Shown here piece after piece: positions 55,183 through 63,966 of a stretch of DNA of 64,000 bases. Location: assembly GCA_958295905.1 (NCBI GenBank), contig OY282382.1:1-64000 (forward strand), given 5' to 3'. The notes under the pieces are model-generated. The model was not told the origin of the DNA. It saw only the letters and a program-made list of their open reading frames with translations, and did no database searches. Both the position numbers and the translations under genes were made by a program. This DNA is from an uncultured Vicinamibacterales bacterium (GTDB lineage: Bacteria > Acidobacteriota > Vicinamibacteria > Vicinamibacterales > UBA8438). Position 1 is the stretch's first letter. Each line of letters starts with the position of its first letter.

Positions 55183-55340
55183 ATTCATGAACCGCATGGC
55201 GGAAAGAATCTGCTGTTGCGTGTTCGGTCACTGGCGTGAGCGCCTACCCCGCTCCCGAAGCGCCGCAGATGCGAACTACGGCGTTTCACCTTGTGCGGAC
55301 GGCGTTTCTACCTTCCACGGAATCGGGGTATCATGCCGAC

Positions 55341-55592
55341 ATGCCGAGCCGGGACGTTCAGTGGCTTATCGGTGTCGTCGTGGCCGCAGCCGTGGCCATC
55401 AGCGTGCAGACGGGCGTGCAGTTCGCCGGTCTCCGGAGCGAGATCGCCGGTCTCCGGGGCGGGATCGGGGAACTGCGGACCGACCTGCGCCGGCTCGATG
55501 ACCGTCTCCGGGCCGTCGAGATTGCGTTGGGGAAGGTCGAGCAACGCCTTGAGACGCTCGAACGGCTGAACCTGCCCACGCCGGCCGACTAG
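55341..55592 (+). CDS. Small membrane-anchored coiled-coil protein
   Basis: 83 residues: one helix (WLIGVVVAAAVAISVQTGVQ) and then a heptad-rich coil (LRSEIAGLRGGIGELRTDLR, RLDDRLRAVEIALGKVEQRL, ETLERLNLP). This is the common one-TM plus coiled-coil design with no known function; such proteins often oligomerise. The start MPSRDVQWLIGVVVAA is preferred over an upstream Met. A family H hairpin overlaps the stop codon (the TAG is part of CTAGGAGTCTGCGCC). Confidence 0.55.
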   Translation: MPSRDVQWLIGVVVAAAVAISVQTGVQFAGLRSEIAGLRGGIGELRTDLRRLDDRLRAVEIALGKVEQRLETLERLNLPTPAD

Positions 55593-55780
55593 GAGTCTGC
55601 GCCATAGAACGGCGCGGACTCCTGGAAGGTTGGTTGGGCGGTGAGCGGAGCCGCAGGCGACGCTCTAGGAGTCTGCGCCGTAGAACCGTTTTGGATCCGA
55701 TCTAGCACAATATGTAGCGTTCAATCGCCTAAACTTGCACAACATATGGTGGTCAGAATTTCCTGCGGCGCAGACTCTTA
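55591..55780 (+). repeat. Cluster of family H hairpins and family G module
   Basis: 55591-55623: AGGAGTCTGCGCC and GGCGCGGACTCCT, a compact hairpin over the stop codon of the small gene. 55624-55666: family G (GGTTGGTTGGGCGG...GCCGCAGGCGACG). 55667-55780: an element of 114 bp bounded by AGGAGTCTGCGCCG and CGGCGCAGACTCTT with an AT-rich interior (ACAATATGTAGCGTTCAATC). Confidence 0.75.
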
Positions 55781-55799
55781 GCGGCCCGGAATCGCGGAC

Positions 55800-56396
55800 T
55801 CACATCTCGCGGCGGCCCTCCATCGCCTTCAGCATCGTGATCTCGTCGGCGTACTCGAGGTCGCTGCCCACCGGCACCCCCATCGCGATGCGGCTGACCC
55901 GCACCCCGAGCGGCTTGAGTAGCTTCGCCAGATAGATGGCCGTCGCCTCTCCCTCGACGTTGGGATTGGTGGCGAGAATCACCTCAGTCACCTCGCCGCC
56001 GCCGACCCGCCGCAGCAGCCCCGCGATCCGCAGATCGTCGGGACCGACCCCCTTCAACGGCGACAACGCCCCCATCAACACGTGGTAGGCGCCCTTGAAG
56101 TCGCCGGTCTTCTCGATCGCGGCGACGTTGTGCGGATCCTCCACCACGCACAGCAACCGCCGATCCCGCCCCGCGTCGGTGCAGTAGAAGCAGGGGTCGC
56201 AGTCGGTGATGTTCGAGCAGACCGAGCAGTAGACGACCCGCTCCTTGACGTCGCGAATGGCCTCGCACAACTGGTCGGCCTCCCCGCGCGGCTGCTTCAG
56301 GAGGTGGAAGGCCAGCCGCTGGGCGCTCTTGGCCCCGATGCCCGGCAGCTTCTGGAGCTCGCCGGTCAGCCGCACGAGGGGCTCGACTCGTGTCAT
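55800..56396 (-). CDS. recR: Recombination protein RecR
   Basis: A 198-residue RecR of normal length. The N-terminal helix-hairpin-helix is [20 protein letters not shown], the zinc finger [16 protein letters not shown] (Cys57-72), then the Toprim domain with [20 protein letters not shown] (Glu86-Asp87) and [20 protein letters not shown], and [20 protein letters not shown] at the end. RecR loads RecA on gapped DNA with RecF and RecO. It lies 17 bp after ybaB in the dnaX-ybaB-recR operon. An 80-bp copy of its end occurs 775 bp away. Confidence 0.96.
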   Translation of the reverse strand: MTRVEPLVRLTGELQKLPGIGAKSAQRLAFHLLKQPRGEADQLCEAIRDVKERVVYCSVCSNITDCDPCFYCTDAGRDRRLLCVVEDPHNVAAIEKTGDFKGAYHVLMGALSPLKGVGPDDLRIAGLLRRVGGGEVTEVILATNPNVEGEATAIYLAKLLKPLGVRVSRIAMGVPVGSDLEYADEITMLKAMEGRREM

Positions 56397-56412
56397 GGAA
56401 CTGCCGGCCGGA

Positions 56413-56712
56413 TCACGACAGCCCGGGAATCTTGAGCCCGCCCATCATGCCGCCCATCCGCTGGGAGACCAGCTCGTCGACGCGGCGCTGCGCATCGGTC
56501 ACCGCCGCCACGATGAGGTCCTGCAGCATCTCCACATCGTCGGGCGACACCACCTCGGGGTCGATGCTCAGGCTCTGGATCTCCTTGACCCCGTTCATCA
56601 CGACGGTCACCATGCCGCCGCCGGCGGTCGCCTCGACCGTGGCCTGCTTGAGCTGCTTCTGCAAATTGTCCTGCATCTGCTGCGCCTGCTGCATCATCTT
56701 CTGTATGTTCAT
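56413..56712 (-). CDS. ybaB: YbaB/EbfC nucleoid-associated protein
   Basis: 99 residues: [20 protein letters not shown], then [20 protein letters not shown] and [20 protein letters not shown], the full YbaB pattern. The protein dimerises and binds DNA without strict specificity. A GTG at 56718 would overlap the dnaX stop (GTGA) and extend the protein by two residues; either start implies translational coupling to dnaX. The C-terminal [13 protein letters not shown] is Gly/Met-rich as usual. Confidence 0.94.
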   Translation of the reverse strand: MNIQKMMQQAQQMQDNLQKQLKQATVEATAGGGMVTVVMNGVKEIQSLSIDPEVVSPDDVEMLQDLIVAAVTDAQRRVDELVSQRMGGMMGGLKIPGLS

Positions 56713-56714
56713 GG

Positions 56715-58955
56715 TCACATCTCTTCGACGTCCTTGATCTCGGCCGGGAACACGTCGAGCATGGTCTGCACCGCGGGGTCGCCCATCGCCTGCGACAGCA
56801 GGTCGTCGGCCTTCTCCGACGGCGGCGCCGCGGACCCGGAACGCACCGGCGAACCGAGCAGCCCCGGGGCGCGCCGCGCCGGCGGACCGGGGGGCGGCGG
56901 GGAACCGGACTGCACCGGTGACCCGAGCAGCGCCGGCGGACCGGGGGGCGGCGGGGAACCGGACTGCACCGGTGACCCGAGCAGCGAGGGCGCGGAGGCG
57001 ACCGGGGGCGCGTCCGCCGTCTCCGCCCCTTCGGACTGCGACGGCTGCTCGGACCGCACCGGCGGCCCGAGCAGCGAGGGCGCGCGGTCCGCCGGCCGTT
57101 CGGTCGCCGACGGAGCCCCCGACCGCACCGACGGACCGAGCGGTGACGGACCGGGATCCGACGGCGGCTCGGACCGCACCGGCGATCCGAGCGACGGCGG
57201 CTCGGGATCAGACGAGAGATCGAGATCGGCCGGCGGCTCGGTCGGCGGCGACGGCTCCGGCGGCAGCGTCGTCAGGGCCGGCTGCCGCGGGTCCGGCCCC
57301 GACTCCCCCGACGCGGTCCGGGTGGAGGGGGGCGCCGGCCCGTCGACCTGCCGGACGGTCACCGTCGTCTTCCGTCCGGCCACTTGTCCGGCCAGCGGTT
57401 CGAGCCACGAGCGGTTCTTTTCGACTTGCTGCGCCAGCGTGCGCTGGGCCGTGGTGAAGACGAACGCGATCCGCCCGTTCTCGACCTCGATCTCACGGGC
57501 CTGGGCGGCCACCGTCCCGTGGAAGAACTTCCTCGTACGCTGCAGCTCGGCGAGAAAGCGTTCCTTCAGGCCGGCCGCCGACCCGGTGGGGGGGGCCGGG
57601 GCGGCCGCCGCCGGCGACCGGCCGACCGGGGGGCCGGGAGAGGGCTCGGGATGCGCCGCCGCCGAAGGGGCCGGGGGGGGGCCGGGAGAGGGCTCGGGAC
57701 GCGCCGGGGCCGGGGAGGCCGCGGTCCGGCGCACCTGCGGCGCCGGCCGGGCGCGCCGCGGCGGCTCGACCGGCGCCGGTCGGCGGCCGACCGGCGTTGC
57801 GCCCGAGGGGGCCGCCTCGAGCCGGCCGGCCCCGCCGAGCAGATCGGCCAGCGGCACGAGCGCGCGCAGGTGGATCCAGCGCAGCATCGCCATCTCAAAG
57901 TGGTAGCGGGGCTGCGTCGCGTTGCGGATGTCGAGCTCGGCCCGCGACAGCACGTCGAACCCGCGCAGCAGATCCTCACGCGAGAACCGATCGACCAGCG
58001 CCTGCAGGCGGTCGCGCTCGGCGTCGAGAGCGATCTCGGGGTCGCCGATGCGGCGCGCGTCCACCTTCAGCACCATCAGGTCCCGCACCAGCCGAGCCAG
58101 CTCGCGGCAGACCGACCGCAGGTCGTATCCCGCCTCGACGAAACGGCCCGCCAGATCGAAGACGCGCTCGGCCGCCTCGGCCGCAACCGTCTCCGCCATC
58201 TCGAGGACCGCATCGCGGCCCACCAGGCCCAGCACCGCGGACACGTCGTCGGCCCCCGCCGAATCACCCGCGAAGGCGATCACCTGATCGAGCGCGCTCT
58301 GCGCGTCGCGCATGCTGCCGTTGGCGGTGCGGGCGACGAGGGCGAGACCCGCCTCGTCGACGGAGACCTCCTCCGCCGCGACGATCGTCCGAAGCTGCTC
58401 GGCGATGGCGGCGGTGCCGATGGTGCGGAACTCGAAGACCTGCGAGCGCGAGAGAATCGTGTCGGGAATCTTGTCGAGCAGGGTCGTCGCCATGATGAAG
58501 ACCACGTGCGGCGGCGGCTCCTCGACGGATTTCAGCAGGGCGTTGAACGAACTGGACGAGAGCTGGTGCACCTCGTCGATGATGAACACCTTGTAGCGGT
58601 CGCGCACCGGGGCGATCGACAGCCCCGAGATGATCACCTCGCGAACGTTGTCGACCTGGGTGTGGGTGGCGGCATCTATCTCCAGCACGTCGATGTCGCG
58701 GCCCTCGGCGACCTCGCGGCAGACATCGCATTCGCCGCACGGGTCGGCGGTCGGCCCCTCGACGCAGTTCAGGGCCCGGGCGAGAATGCGCGCCGTCGTC
58801 GTCTTGCCGACACCGCGCGGCCCCGCGAACACGAAGGCATGGGCGAGCCGCCCGCGGGCGATGGCGTTGCGCAGGGTCTGGGTGACGCCGCGCTGGCCGA
58901 TGACGTCATCGAGCCGTTGCGGCCGCCACTTGCGGGCGAGAACCTGATAGGCCAT
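56715..58955 (-). CDS. dnaX: DNA polymerase III subunits gamma and tau
   Basis: A 746-residue clamp-loader ATPase. Walker [10 protein letters not shown] lies at 45-53, the zinc-binding Cys64, 73, 76 and 79 in [18 protein letters not shown], Walker B in [20 protein letters not shown] with VEEPP after it, and the sensor-1 [12 protein letters not shown]-like segment follows. The linker (residues 400-490) and tail (560-720) are Pro-rich; the tail repeats [17 protein letters not shown]. No A-rich slippery site was noticed, so a gamma-only product by frameshift is not evident. It heads the dnaX-ybaB-recR operon, with the SRP RNA gene just upstream on the same strand. Confidence 0.95.
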   Translation of the reverse strand: MAYQVLARKWRPQRLDDVIGQRGVTQTLRNAIARGRLAHAFVFAGPRGVGKTTTARILARALNCVEGPTADPCGECDVCREVAEGRDIDVLEIDAATHTQVDNVREVIISGLSIAPVRDRYKVFIIDEVHQLSSSSFNALLKSVEEPPPHVVFIMATTLLDKIPDTILSRSQVFEFRTIGTAAIAEQLRTIVAAEEVSVDEAGLALVARTANGSMRDAQSALDQVIAFAGDSAGADDVSAVLGLVGRDAVLEMAETVAAEAAERVFDLAGRFVEAGYDLRSVCRELARLVRDLMVLKVDARRIGDPEIALDAERDRLQALVDRFSREDLLRGFDVLSRAELDIRNATQPRYHFEMAMLRWIHLRALVPLADLLGGAGRLEAAPSGATPVGRRPAPVEPPRRARPAPQVRRTAASPAPARPEPSPGPPPAPSAAAHPEPSPGPPVGRSPAAAAPAPPTGSAAGLKERFLAELQRTRKFFHGTVAAQAREIEVENGRIAFVFTTAQRTLAQQVEKNRSWLEPLAGQVAGRKTTVTVRQVDGPAPPSTRTASGESGPDPRQPALTTLPPEPSPPTEPPADLDLSSDPEPPSLGSPVRSEPPSDPGPSPLGPSVRSGAPSATERPADRAPSLLGPPVRSEQPSQSEGAETADAPPVASAPSLLGSPVQSGSPPPPGPPALLGSPVQSGSPPPPGPPARRAPGLLGSPVRSGSAAPPSEKADDLLSQAMGDPAVQTMLDVFPAEIKDVEEM

Positions 58956-58993
58956 TCGGTGAGGGGTGGCGGGTCCCAGCCGCGACCCGGAAG

Positions 58994-59087
58994 AGCCTGC
59001 GGCACATGTCAGTGACTACTTAGCGCTGCTGCCTTCCGGCCCTGACGCGGTTCGTAGGCTGAGATTGCACAGGGTCCGAGCCGCGCT
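58994..59087 (-). ncRNA. ffs: Signal recognition particle RNA, bacterial small type
   Basis: The minus strand contains GTCAGGGCCGGAAGGCAGCA followed by GCGCTAAG, the strongly conserved domain IV tetraloop and asymmetric loop that bind Ffh. Flanking GGACCCTGTGCAATCTCAGC and CACTGACATGTGCCGCAGG close the hairpin. Position directly upstream of dnaX is the common one. Ends are approximate. Confidence 0.92.
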
Positions 59088-59193
59088 GCGACCCGTCACC
59101 CTCCTGGACGGCGGCCGCCCGCCCCGATCGGCCGGCGGCGGGTTCAGTCTATCGCCAGCTCCCCGGCCGATCAAGCAGCCGCCCCCGCTCCGC

Positions 59194-59366
59194 TAGGGGC
59201 ATCCCACGCTGACGGCGCGTGACGGCCCGCCCCCGATTCGAGGGATCGCCACCGTCTTGCCGCCCGTCCGGCGCCGGCGTGAGACCCGCGATTCCGCCCG
59301 TCCGGAGCCCCAGGACCCACCACGATGCTGCCTGCGCCCGCGGTGACGGAGCGTGGGATGCCCCTG
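59194..59366 (-). repeat. Family B element, copy between ffs and tRNA-Ser
   Basis: Ends AGGGGCATCCCACGCT and AGCGTGGGATGCCCCT are perfect inverted repeats; the interior GCCCCCGATTCGAGGGATCG matches the other copies. Confidence 0.9.
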
Positions 59367-59484
59367 CCCGCTCCGCCGGCCCGCCGTCGGCCCGGGGGGG
59401 CGATCGAGCGCCCGGCGCGCCCCGGCGCGGAACGCAGAAACGCCCGTGATAGACTGTTCATGAGACGGTGAGACCCCCGTTCCC

Positions 59485-59574
59485 GGAGAGATGTCCGAGC
59501 GGTTGAAGGAGCACGCTTGGAAAGCGTGTGTAGGGGAAACTCTACCGTGGGTTCGAATCCCACTCTCTCCGCCA
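59485..59574 (+). tRNA. tRNA-Ser (GGA), CCA encoded
   Basis: A 90-nt class II tRNA: acceptor GGAGAGA pairs with TCTCTCC, D-arm GTCCGAGCGGTTGAAGG, anticodon loop CTTGGAAAG (GGA), a long variable arm TGTAGGGGAAACTCTACC, T-arm GTGGGTTCGAATCCCAC, and GCCA at the end. A T8 stretch follows as a likely terminator. Confidence 0.96.
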
Positions 59575-59772
59575 CTCATTTTTTTTATTAAATTGTTGAA
59601 AACAAACGGCTAACCGGCATGGTACCGTACGCGACCCGCCCGCAATCCGTCACGCCGAAGCGGCCGTTGCGGCGTTGCTGACAGCGACCGCCGGGTGCCT
59701 TGATGCGCGGCAGCGGTCGGGCGACGACCCGGGTGCTGCCGGGCCGCGCGTCGCCGTGGCGAATGGTTCGAG

Positions 59773-60036
59773 ATGGACGCGACGGAACAGGACGGGGTGA
59801 CGACAGCGATCTCGGTCACCCTCTCCGACGGGCTGGACAACGATCGGTTCGACCAGTCGTTGACGCTGATTGTCACGCCGCCGGCCGACTGGCGCGGGCG
59901 GCTGGTGCGCGTCACGCAGAACGGGCGGCACGTCGAGTGGATTTTCCCGGATGCGGAGACCGCGCAGACCGTGCTGGTGTCTCTGCCGCCCAACGAGGAG
60001 TCGTTCGTACTGGAGCCCTTCCGGAACGAGGAATGA
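59773..60036 (+). CDS. Small protein coupled to a glycosyltransferase
   Basis: 87 residues (MDATEQDGVTTAISVTLSDG, FDQSLTLIVTPPADWRGRLV, VRVTQNGRHVEWIFPDAETA), predicted all-beta, without a signal peptide or membrane helix. Its stop overlaps the next start (ATGA), so it is probably real and translated with the glycosyltransferase. It could equally be the C-terminal part of a larger lost gene, since no strong ribosome site is seen. No family was recognised. Confidence 0.45.
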   Translation: MDATEQDGVTTAISVTLSDGLDNDRFDQSLTLIVTPPADWRGRLVRVTQNGRHVEWIFPDAETAQTVLVSLPPNEESFVLEPFRNEE

Positions 60037-61034
60037 CCCGGACGCCGGCAGACTGCCTCTCCGTCGTGGTCCCCTGCTTCGACGAGGAAGCGGTCATCGG
60101 CGAAACCCACCGCCGCCTTGTCGCCACCCTGGAAGCGGTGCCCGATCTCGACTTTGAAGTCGTCTACATTGACGACGGCAGCCGCGACGCGACGCTGAAC
60201 CTCCTGCGGGATCTCCAGCAAGCCGATGCGCGGGTGCGGGTCTTGGCCCTGTCCCGCAATTTCGGCCATGAGATCGCGGTTACCGCCGGCCTGGAGTGCG
60301 CCGCCGGCGATGCCGCCATCATCACTGACGGCGATCTCCAGGACCCGCCCGAGGTCATCCCCGAGATGCTGGACCGTTGGCGGGAAGGGGCGGACGTGGT
60401 CTACGGCGTGCGGACCGAACGCGATGGCGAGACGCGGTTCAAGCGCTGGACGGCCCGCGCCTTCTACCGCCTCCTCGCCCGCCTCACCGACATCTCCATG
60501 CCGCTCGACACCGGCAACTTCCGGCTCATGGACCGCACGGTGATAAACGCCTTCCTCGCCATGCCGGAACGTGACCGCTTCGTGCGTGGCATGGTGGCCT
60601 GGACCGGCTTTCGGCAGGAGCCCGTCCACTACCGGCGGTCGGCCCGCGCGGCGGGCGAGACCAAGTACGCGTTCGGGAAGATGCTGCGCCTCGCCGTCGA
60701 CGCCATTCTGTCGTTCTCCCCCGCGCCGCTGCGCCTGGCGACGTGGCTCGGCTTTCTCGCTTCCGGGCTGGCCGTGTCGGGCATCGTCCTTGTCCTTGTC
60801 CTGCACCTCTTTACCGCCGTCCGCGTCTCCGGCTGGACGCCGCTCCTCATCGCCATCCTGTTTCTCGGCGGCGCGCAACTTGTGGTCCTCGGCATCCTCG
60901 GTGAATACTTGGGGCGCATCTATGGCGAGGTGAAGCGCCGGCCGCTCTATCTGGTAAAGGAGCGGCTGGGGTTCACCGCATCTGGGAAGCGGAGTTCCGC
61001 CGATGAAGAGGATTTGGGCGACGCTGCCAAATGA
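60033..61034 (+). CDS. Membrane glycosyltransferase family 2 (GtrB/DPM-like)
   Basis: 333 residues. The GT-A core has VVVPCFDEEAVIGETHRRLV, the nucleotide-binding YIDDGSRDAT (47-52), RNFGHEIAVTAGLECAAGDA and IITDGDLQDPPEVIPEML (DGDLQD 99-104), and VYGVRTERDGETRFKRWTAR. Two C-terminal helices (LATWLGFLASGLAVSGIVLV, TPLLIAILFLGGAQLVVLGI) and GEYLGRIYGEVKRRPLYLVK complete the GtrB/ArnC-like type, which transfers a sugar from UDP-sugar to polyprenyl phosphate. It overlaps the next gene by 32 bp; that gene is a likely acceptor-side membrane transferase. Confidence 0.9.
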   Translation: MTRTPADCLSVVVPCFDEEAVIGETHRRLVATLEAVPDLDFEVVYIDDGSRDATLNLLRDLQQADARVRVLALSRNFGHEIAVTAGLECAAGDAAIITDGDLQDPPEVIPEMLDRWREGADVVYGVRTERDGETRFKRWTARAFYRLLARLTDISMPLDTGNFRLMDRTVINAFLAMPERDRFVRGMVAWTGFRQEPVHYRRSARAAGETKYAFGKMLRLAVDAILSFSPAPLRLATWLGFLASGLAVSGIVLVLVLHLFTAVRVSGWTPLLIAILFLGGAQLVVLGILGEYLGRIYGEVKRRPLYLVKERLGFTASGKRSSADEEDLGDAAK

Positions 61035-62781
61035 GCGCTTGGGGATGATGAGGGGAACCCTTTGTCTTCCCGCGCTCATCGTACTCGTCGCCCTTCTCGG
61101 TGCGGCGCATATCCTCGTCCGCACATCCACCTACGGCGCGTCGCTCGACTACGCCTTTACCTACCTGTCGGCAGCCGAGAGCCTGGCCGCCGGGGAGGGC
61201 CTGCTGAGTCCTGGCGGCGGAAAAGTGGCGATCGTTGCGCCTTTCTTCTCCATGGCCATGGCGTTCCTGAGCCTGTTCGGCCTCGAGCCCGTGGACGGGG
61301 GCCGATTCCTGAACGCAACGGCCTTCGGCCTGCTCATCGGGGCGTCGGGGCTCTGGCTGAGCCGGCGTCTTGAGTCACGGCCGATCGCGCTGGGCGTGGC
61401 GGTGGCGGTGATGGCATCCGTCCCTGTCGCTCATTCCGCTTCGGCCCTCATAAGCGAACCCCTCTTCATCCTGTTCTGCCTCCTCGCCCTGATGCCACTG
61501 GAGTCGTTCCTGGACCGGAGGGGCGGCACGCCGGCCCTAGTGCTTTCCGCCGTATTCGCCGCGCTTGCCGCGCTGACGCGGTACATGGGAGCTGCGCTCA
61601 TCATCTCCGGAGTCCTCATGCTCCTTGCACGCCGGAACGTCCCGGTACGCCAGCGGTTGAAGCATGCCTTGGCCTTCGGCGCCATCTCGTCGCTCCCGCT
61701 CGCGGGGGTGATGGTGCGCAACCAACTGGTCTCGGGAGCCCTCTTCGGGGTCAGGACCGAAGCGGCGGGACAGGGCCCGTCGGGACAGTCCCTGTTCGAT
61801 TCGCTGGGTCAGGTCATCGAGGTGTTCCAGCAGTGGGCCGACCCGCTGTTTCTCATCCATTGGCAGTTGCAGCACTCGCCGTGGCTGATTGCCTGCCTGT
61901 TGCTGCTGCCGGCGGCGCTGCTCCTCGTCACTCCGCGTCTGAGCCGGGCGTCTTCTGTCTTCTGGATCTTCGCACTGACTTATCTTGCGATTATCGCCGT
62001 GGTGGCACCACTCACGGTCGGGGCGAAGATAGACAGCCGATACCTCGTGCCGATCTACGTCCCGCTGCTGTTCGTCGCGGCGTTCTGGCTGGACGCACTC
62101 CTGCGCGGCAAGCCGTCTGGCAGGATGTCCGCGGTCCGGCAGGCGCTGGTCGCTCTCGCGCTTGTCGGCGGCTCCTGGCATATCGGCGTCTCGGTGCTGC
62201 AGAATCTGCGGTTGACCGCCGAAGCGCTGGAATCGGGGTACATCGGCAAGAGTCTCAACACGGCGTACTGGGAGGATTCCGAGCTTGTGGCATATGTCCG
62301 GGCGAACCCCGTCTCCGGCCGGTACTACAGCAACGATCCCAACGTACTCCGATGGAACGCGGGGGTTCCGGGAACGCTGGTGACTTGGGTGCCGGTGCCG
62401 CGGCGGAACCCGGGGAACATGTGCCGGCGCTGGTTCGAGCGGGCCGTCCTGGACTCCCGGCAGTACGGAGAACCCGAAGAGCATGTCGTATGGGTCGGCG
62501 GGCGCGAACCCGGCGAGATAACTTGCACCCTCTTCGACATGGAAGCGCCGCTCCCGTTGGAGCCGGTGGCCGAACTGGCCGACGGTGCCATCTTCAGAGT
62601 GAATGAAGCCTTTGACAGCTTTGACGGTGCCGGCGCGCGTCAGTCCGCCTACGAGCAGCTCGTATCCGGCGAACCGGCGGTCCGCTCCGAAATCAGGACC
62701 GGCCAGTACGTGCCCGTGGCAGGCGGCGTCAACCCGCTCCGGGAGGAGGAGATGCGCCTTGAACAGTCACGCCGGCGGTAG
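61003..62781 (+). CDS. Multi-pass membrane protein, GT39/ArnT-like
   Basis: 592 residues with a long luminal C-terminal tail. Helices include CLPALIVLVALLGAAHILVR, AIVAPFFSMAMAFLSLFGLE, FLNATAFGLLIGASGLWLSR, ALVLSAVFAALAALTRYMGA, ACLLLLPAALLLVTPRL and FWIFALTYLAIIAVVAPLTV. DYAFTYLSAAESLAAGEGLL after helix 1 holds the acidic loop expected in GT-C enzymes, and SRYLVPIYVPLLFVAAFWLD is typical of them. It should take the sugar from the lipid carrier made by the upstream GT2. The start overlaps the previous gene by 32 bp, so the MRG Met at about 61048 is also possible. Confidence 0.75.
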   Translation: MKRIWATLPNERLGMMRGTLCLPALIVLVALLGAAHILVRTSTYGASLDYAFTYLSAAESLAAGEGLLSPGGGKVAIVAPFFSMAMAFLSLFGLEPVDGGRFLNATAFGLLIGASGLWLSRRLESRPIALGVAVAVMASVPVAHSASALISEPLFILFCLLALMPLESFLDRRGGTPALVLSAVFAALAALTRYMGAALIISGVLMLLARRNVPVRQRLKHALAFGAISSLPLAGVMVRNQLVSGALFGVRTEAAGQGPSGQSLFDSLGQVIEVFQQWADPLFLIHWQLQHSPWLIACLLLLPAALLLVTPRLSRASSVFWIFALTYLAIIAVVAPLTVGAKIDSRYLVPIYVPLLFVAAFWLDALLRGKPSGRMSAVRQALVALALVGGSWHIGVSVLQNLRLTAEALESGYIGKSLNTAYWEDSELVAYVRANPVSGRYYSNDPNVLRWNAGVPGTLVTWVPVPRRNPGNMCRRWFERAVLDSRQYGEPEEHVVWVGGREPGEITCTLFDMEAPLPLEPVAELADGAIFRVNEAFDSFDGAGARQSAYEQLVSGEPAVRSEIRTGQYVPVAGGVNPLREEEMRLEQSRRR

Positions 62782-62900
62782 CATGATTATGCGAGCGGCC
62801 TCGACCTGTGCCGCGCTCTCGGCGCGCATCGCGCGCGGCAGTCATGGGCCTTGCGGCCTGGAGGGGGCGCCCCGGCCGTCCAAGTGCTATCCTGGTGGAT

Positions 62901-63806
62901 ATGGCCGATACGCTCCTCCCGGCCGTCGTTGGACATTACCGAGAGGGCATCCGGATGTTCGGCAGGACGATTGACTACTGGTTGCTGCGGCCGCTCGCGC
63001 ATGACAGGCATCCCGAAACGGAGGAGCTTCGCAGGGTCGAGAGCAATCTGAGCGCCCAGTCCGCGAGGGAGCGCTTCGAAAAATGGAACCGCCGCCTGGG
63101 CAACGAAATTACCGTCGATCCGGCCCTGCGCTACCTGGATGTCGGGTGCGGCATGGGAGAGATGGCCCTGGCGCTGGCTGAGCGCGGATGCAGGCACGTG
63201 ACCGGTATTGATGTAGACCCCTATTACATCGAAATAGCAAGGCGCTGCGCCGGGAGCAGGCAGTTGCAGGACAGGGTCACATTCGAGTGCATGGATGTTC
63301 ATGACATGCCGGACGGGCGGAAGTATGACGTCGTGCTTTCTCACGAGGCGCTGGAGCACGTGGAGCGCCCTGGCGATGTCCTCCGCCGTATTGACGGCAT
63401 TCTCGAGTCGGGAGTCCGTCCGGGAGGGAGGGTGATTCTGGGGTTCGGCCCGCTGTTTCATTCACCGCTCGGGGGCCACTTGAACAGGTTTTTCAGATTC
63501 CGCATACCGTGGACAGGAGCCCTGTTTTCAGAAGCTGCGCTCATGCGCCTCAGGCGCGAATTCTGGCGGCCTCTGGTGGATGAGGCCGAGTCGTTCGAAG
63601 AAGTGCGGGAAGGATTGAACAAGATGCGTTTTTCGGAGTTTCTTCGCTACGTCGAAGAAATCGGATGGAGAATGGAGCCGCTGGTTGTGAACCCGCAGCT
63701 CAAGCGCTGGCCTGCACTCTATCGCCTTTCCTGCCTGTTGATGCGCGCGCCCGTGTTGCGCGACTACTTTGCGGTTTCCGTATATGCCATTTGCCGACGG
63801 CCATAG
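62901..63806 (+). CDS. Class I SAM-dependent methyltransferase
   Basis: 301 residues from the ATG at 62901. Motif I is YLDVGCGMGEMALALAERG (78-96), motif II ends GIDVDPYYIEIARRCAG, and YDVVLSHEALEHVERPGDVL gives the post-I and motif IV region. The sequence fits UbiE/Methyltransf_11-like enzymes of polysaccharide and lipid clusters. Substrate unknown; a sugar or lipid carrier intermediate is inferred from the neighbouring glycosyltransferases. The open frame extends upstream to 62808, but the Arg-rich extension lacks a ribosome site. Confidence 0.85.
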   Translation: MADTLLPAVVGHYREGIRMFGRTIDYWLLRPLAHDRHPETEELRRVESNLSAQSARERFEKWNRRLGNEITVDPALRYLDVGCGMGEMALALAERGCRHVTGIDVDPYYIEIARRCAGSRQLQDRVTFECMDVHDMPDGRKYDVVLSHEALEHVERPGDVLRRIDGILESGVRPGGRVILGFGPLFHSPLGGHLNRFFRFRIPWTGALFSEAALMRLRREFWRPLVDEAESFEEVREGLNKMRFSEFLRYVEEIGWRMEPLVVNPQLKRWPALYRLSCLLMRAPVLRDYFAVSVYAICRRP

Positions 63807-63818
63807 CAGCCCGTGGTG

Positions 63819-63930
63819 GTGCGCCGTGAAAGGCGCCATTCTTCAGCGGGTGCGAATCCCGCCCGGCAGCTGTCGCTCCCGCCGGTAGCGGTCGGAGCGG
63901 ACGATGGAGGCGGTCCCCGCTTGGCGCCGT
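63819..63930 (+). ncRNA. Possible group II intron 5' end
   Basis: GTGCGCCGTGAAAGGCGCC begins like bacterial group II introns (GTGCG start, closing IA-type helix) and is followed by CAGCGGGTGCGAATCCCGCC, resembling the small domain I hairpin of such introns, and further GC-rich pairings. The rest would lie outside the window. Without a covariance model this is tentative; a tRNA T-arm-like coincidence is possible. Confidence 0.3.
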
Positions 63931-63966
63931 TCGTGAAGCTGGGCGCACGATTCGTGTGGACAGCAG

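Noticed and set aside
63841-63860. T-arm-like GCGGG-TGCGAAT-CCCGC sequence suggesting a tRNA
   Set aside because: No acceptor, D-arm or anticodon arm can be built around it; better explained as a domain I hairpin of an intron candidate.
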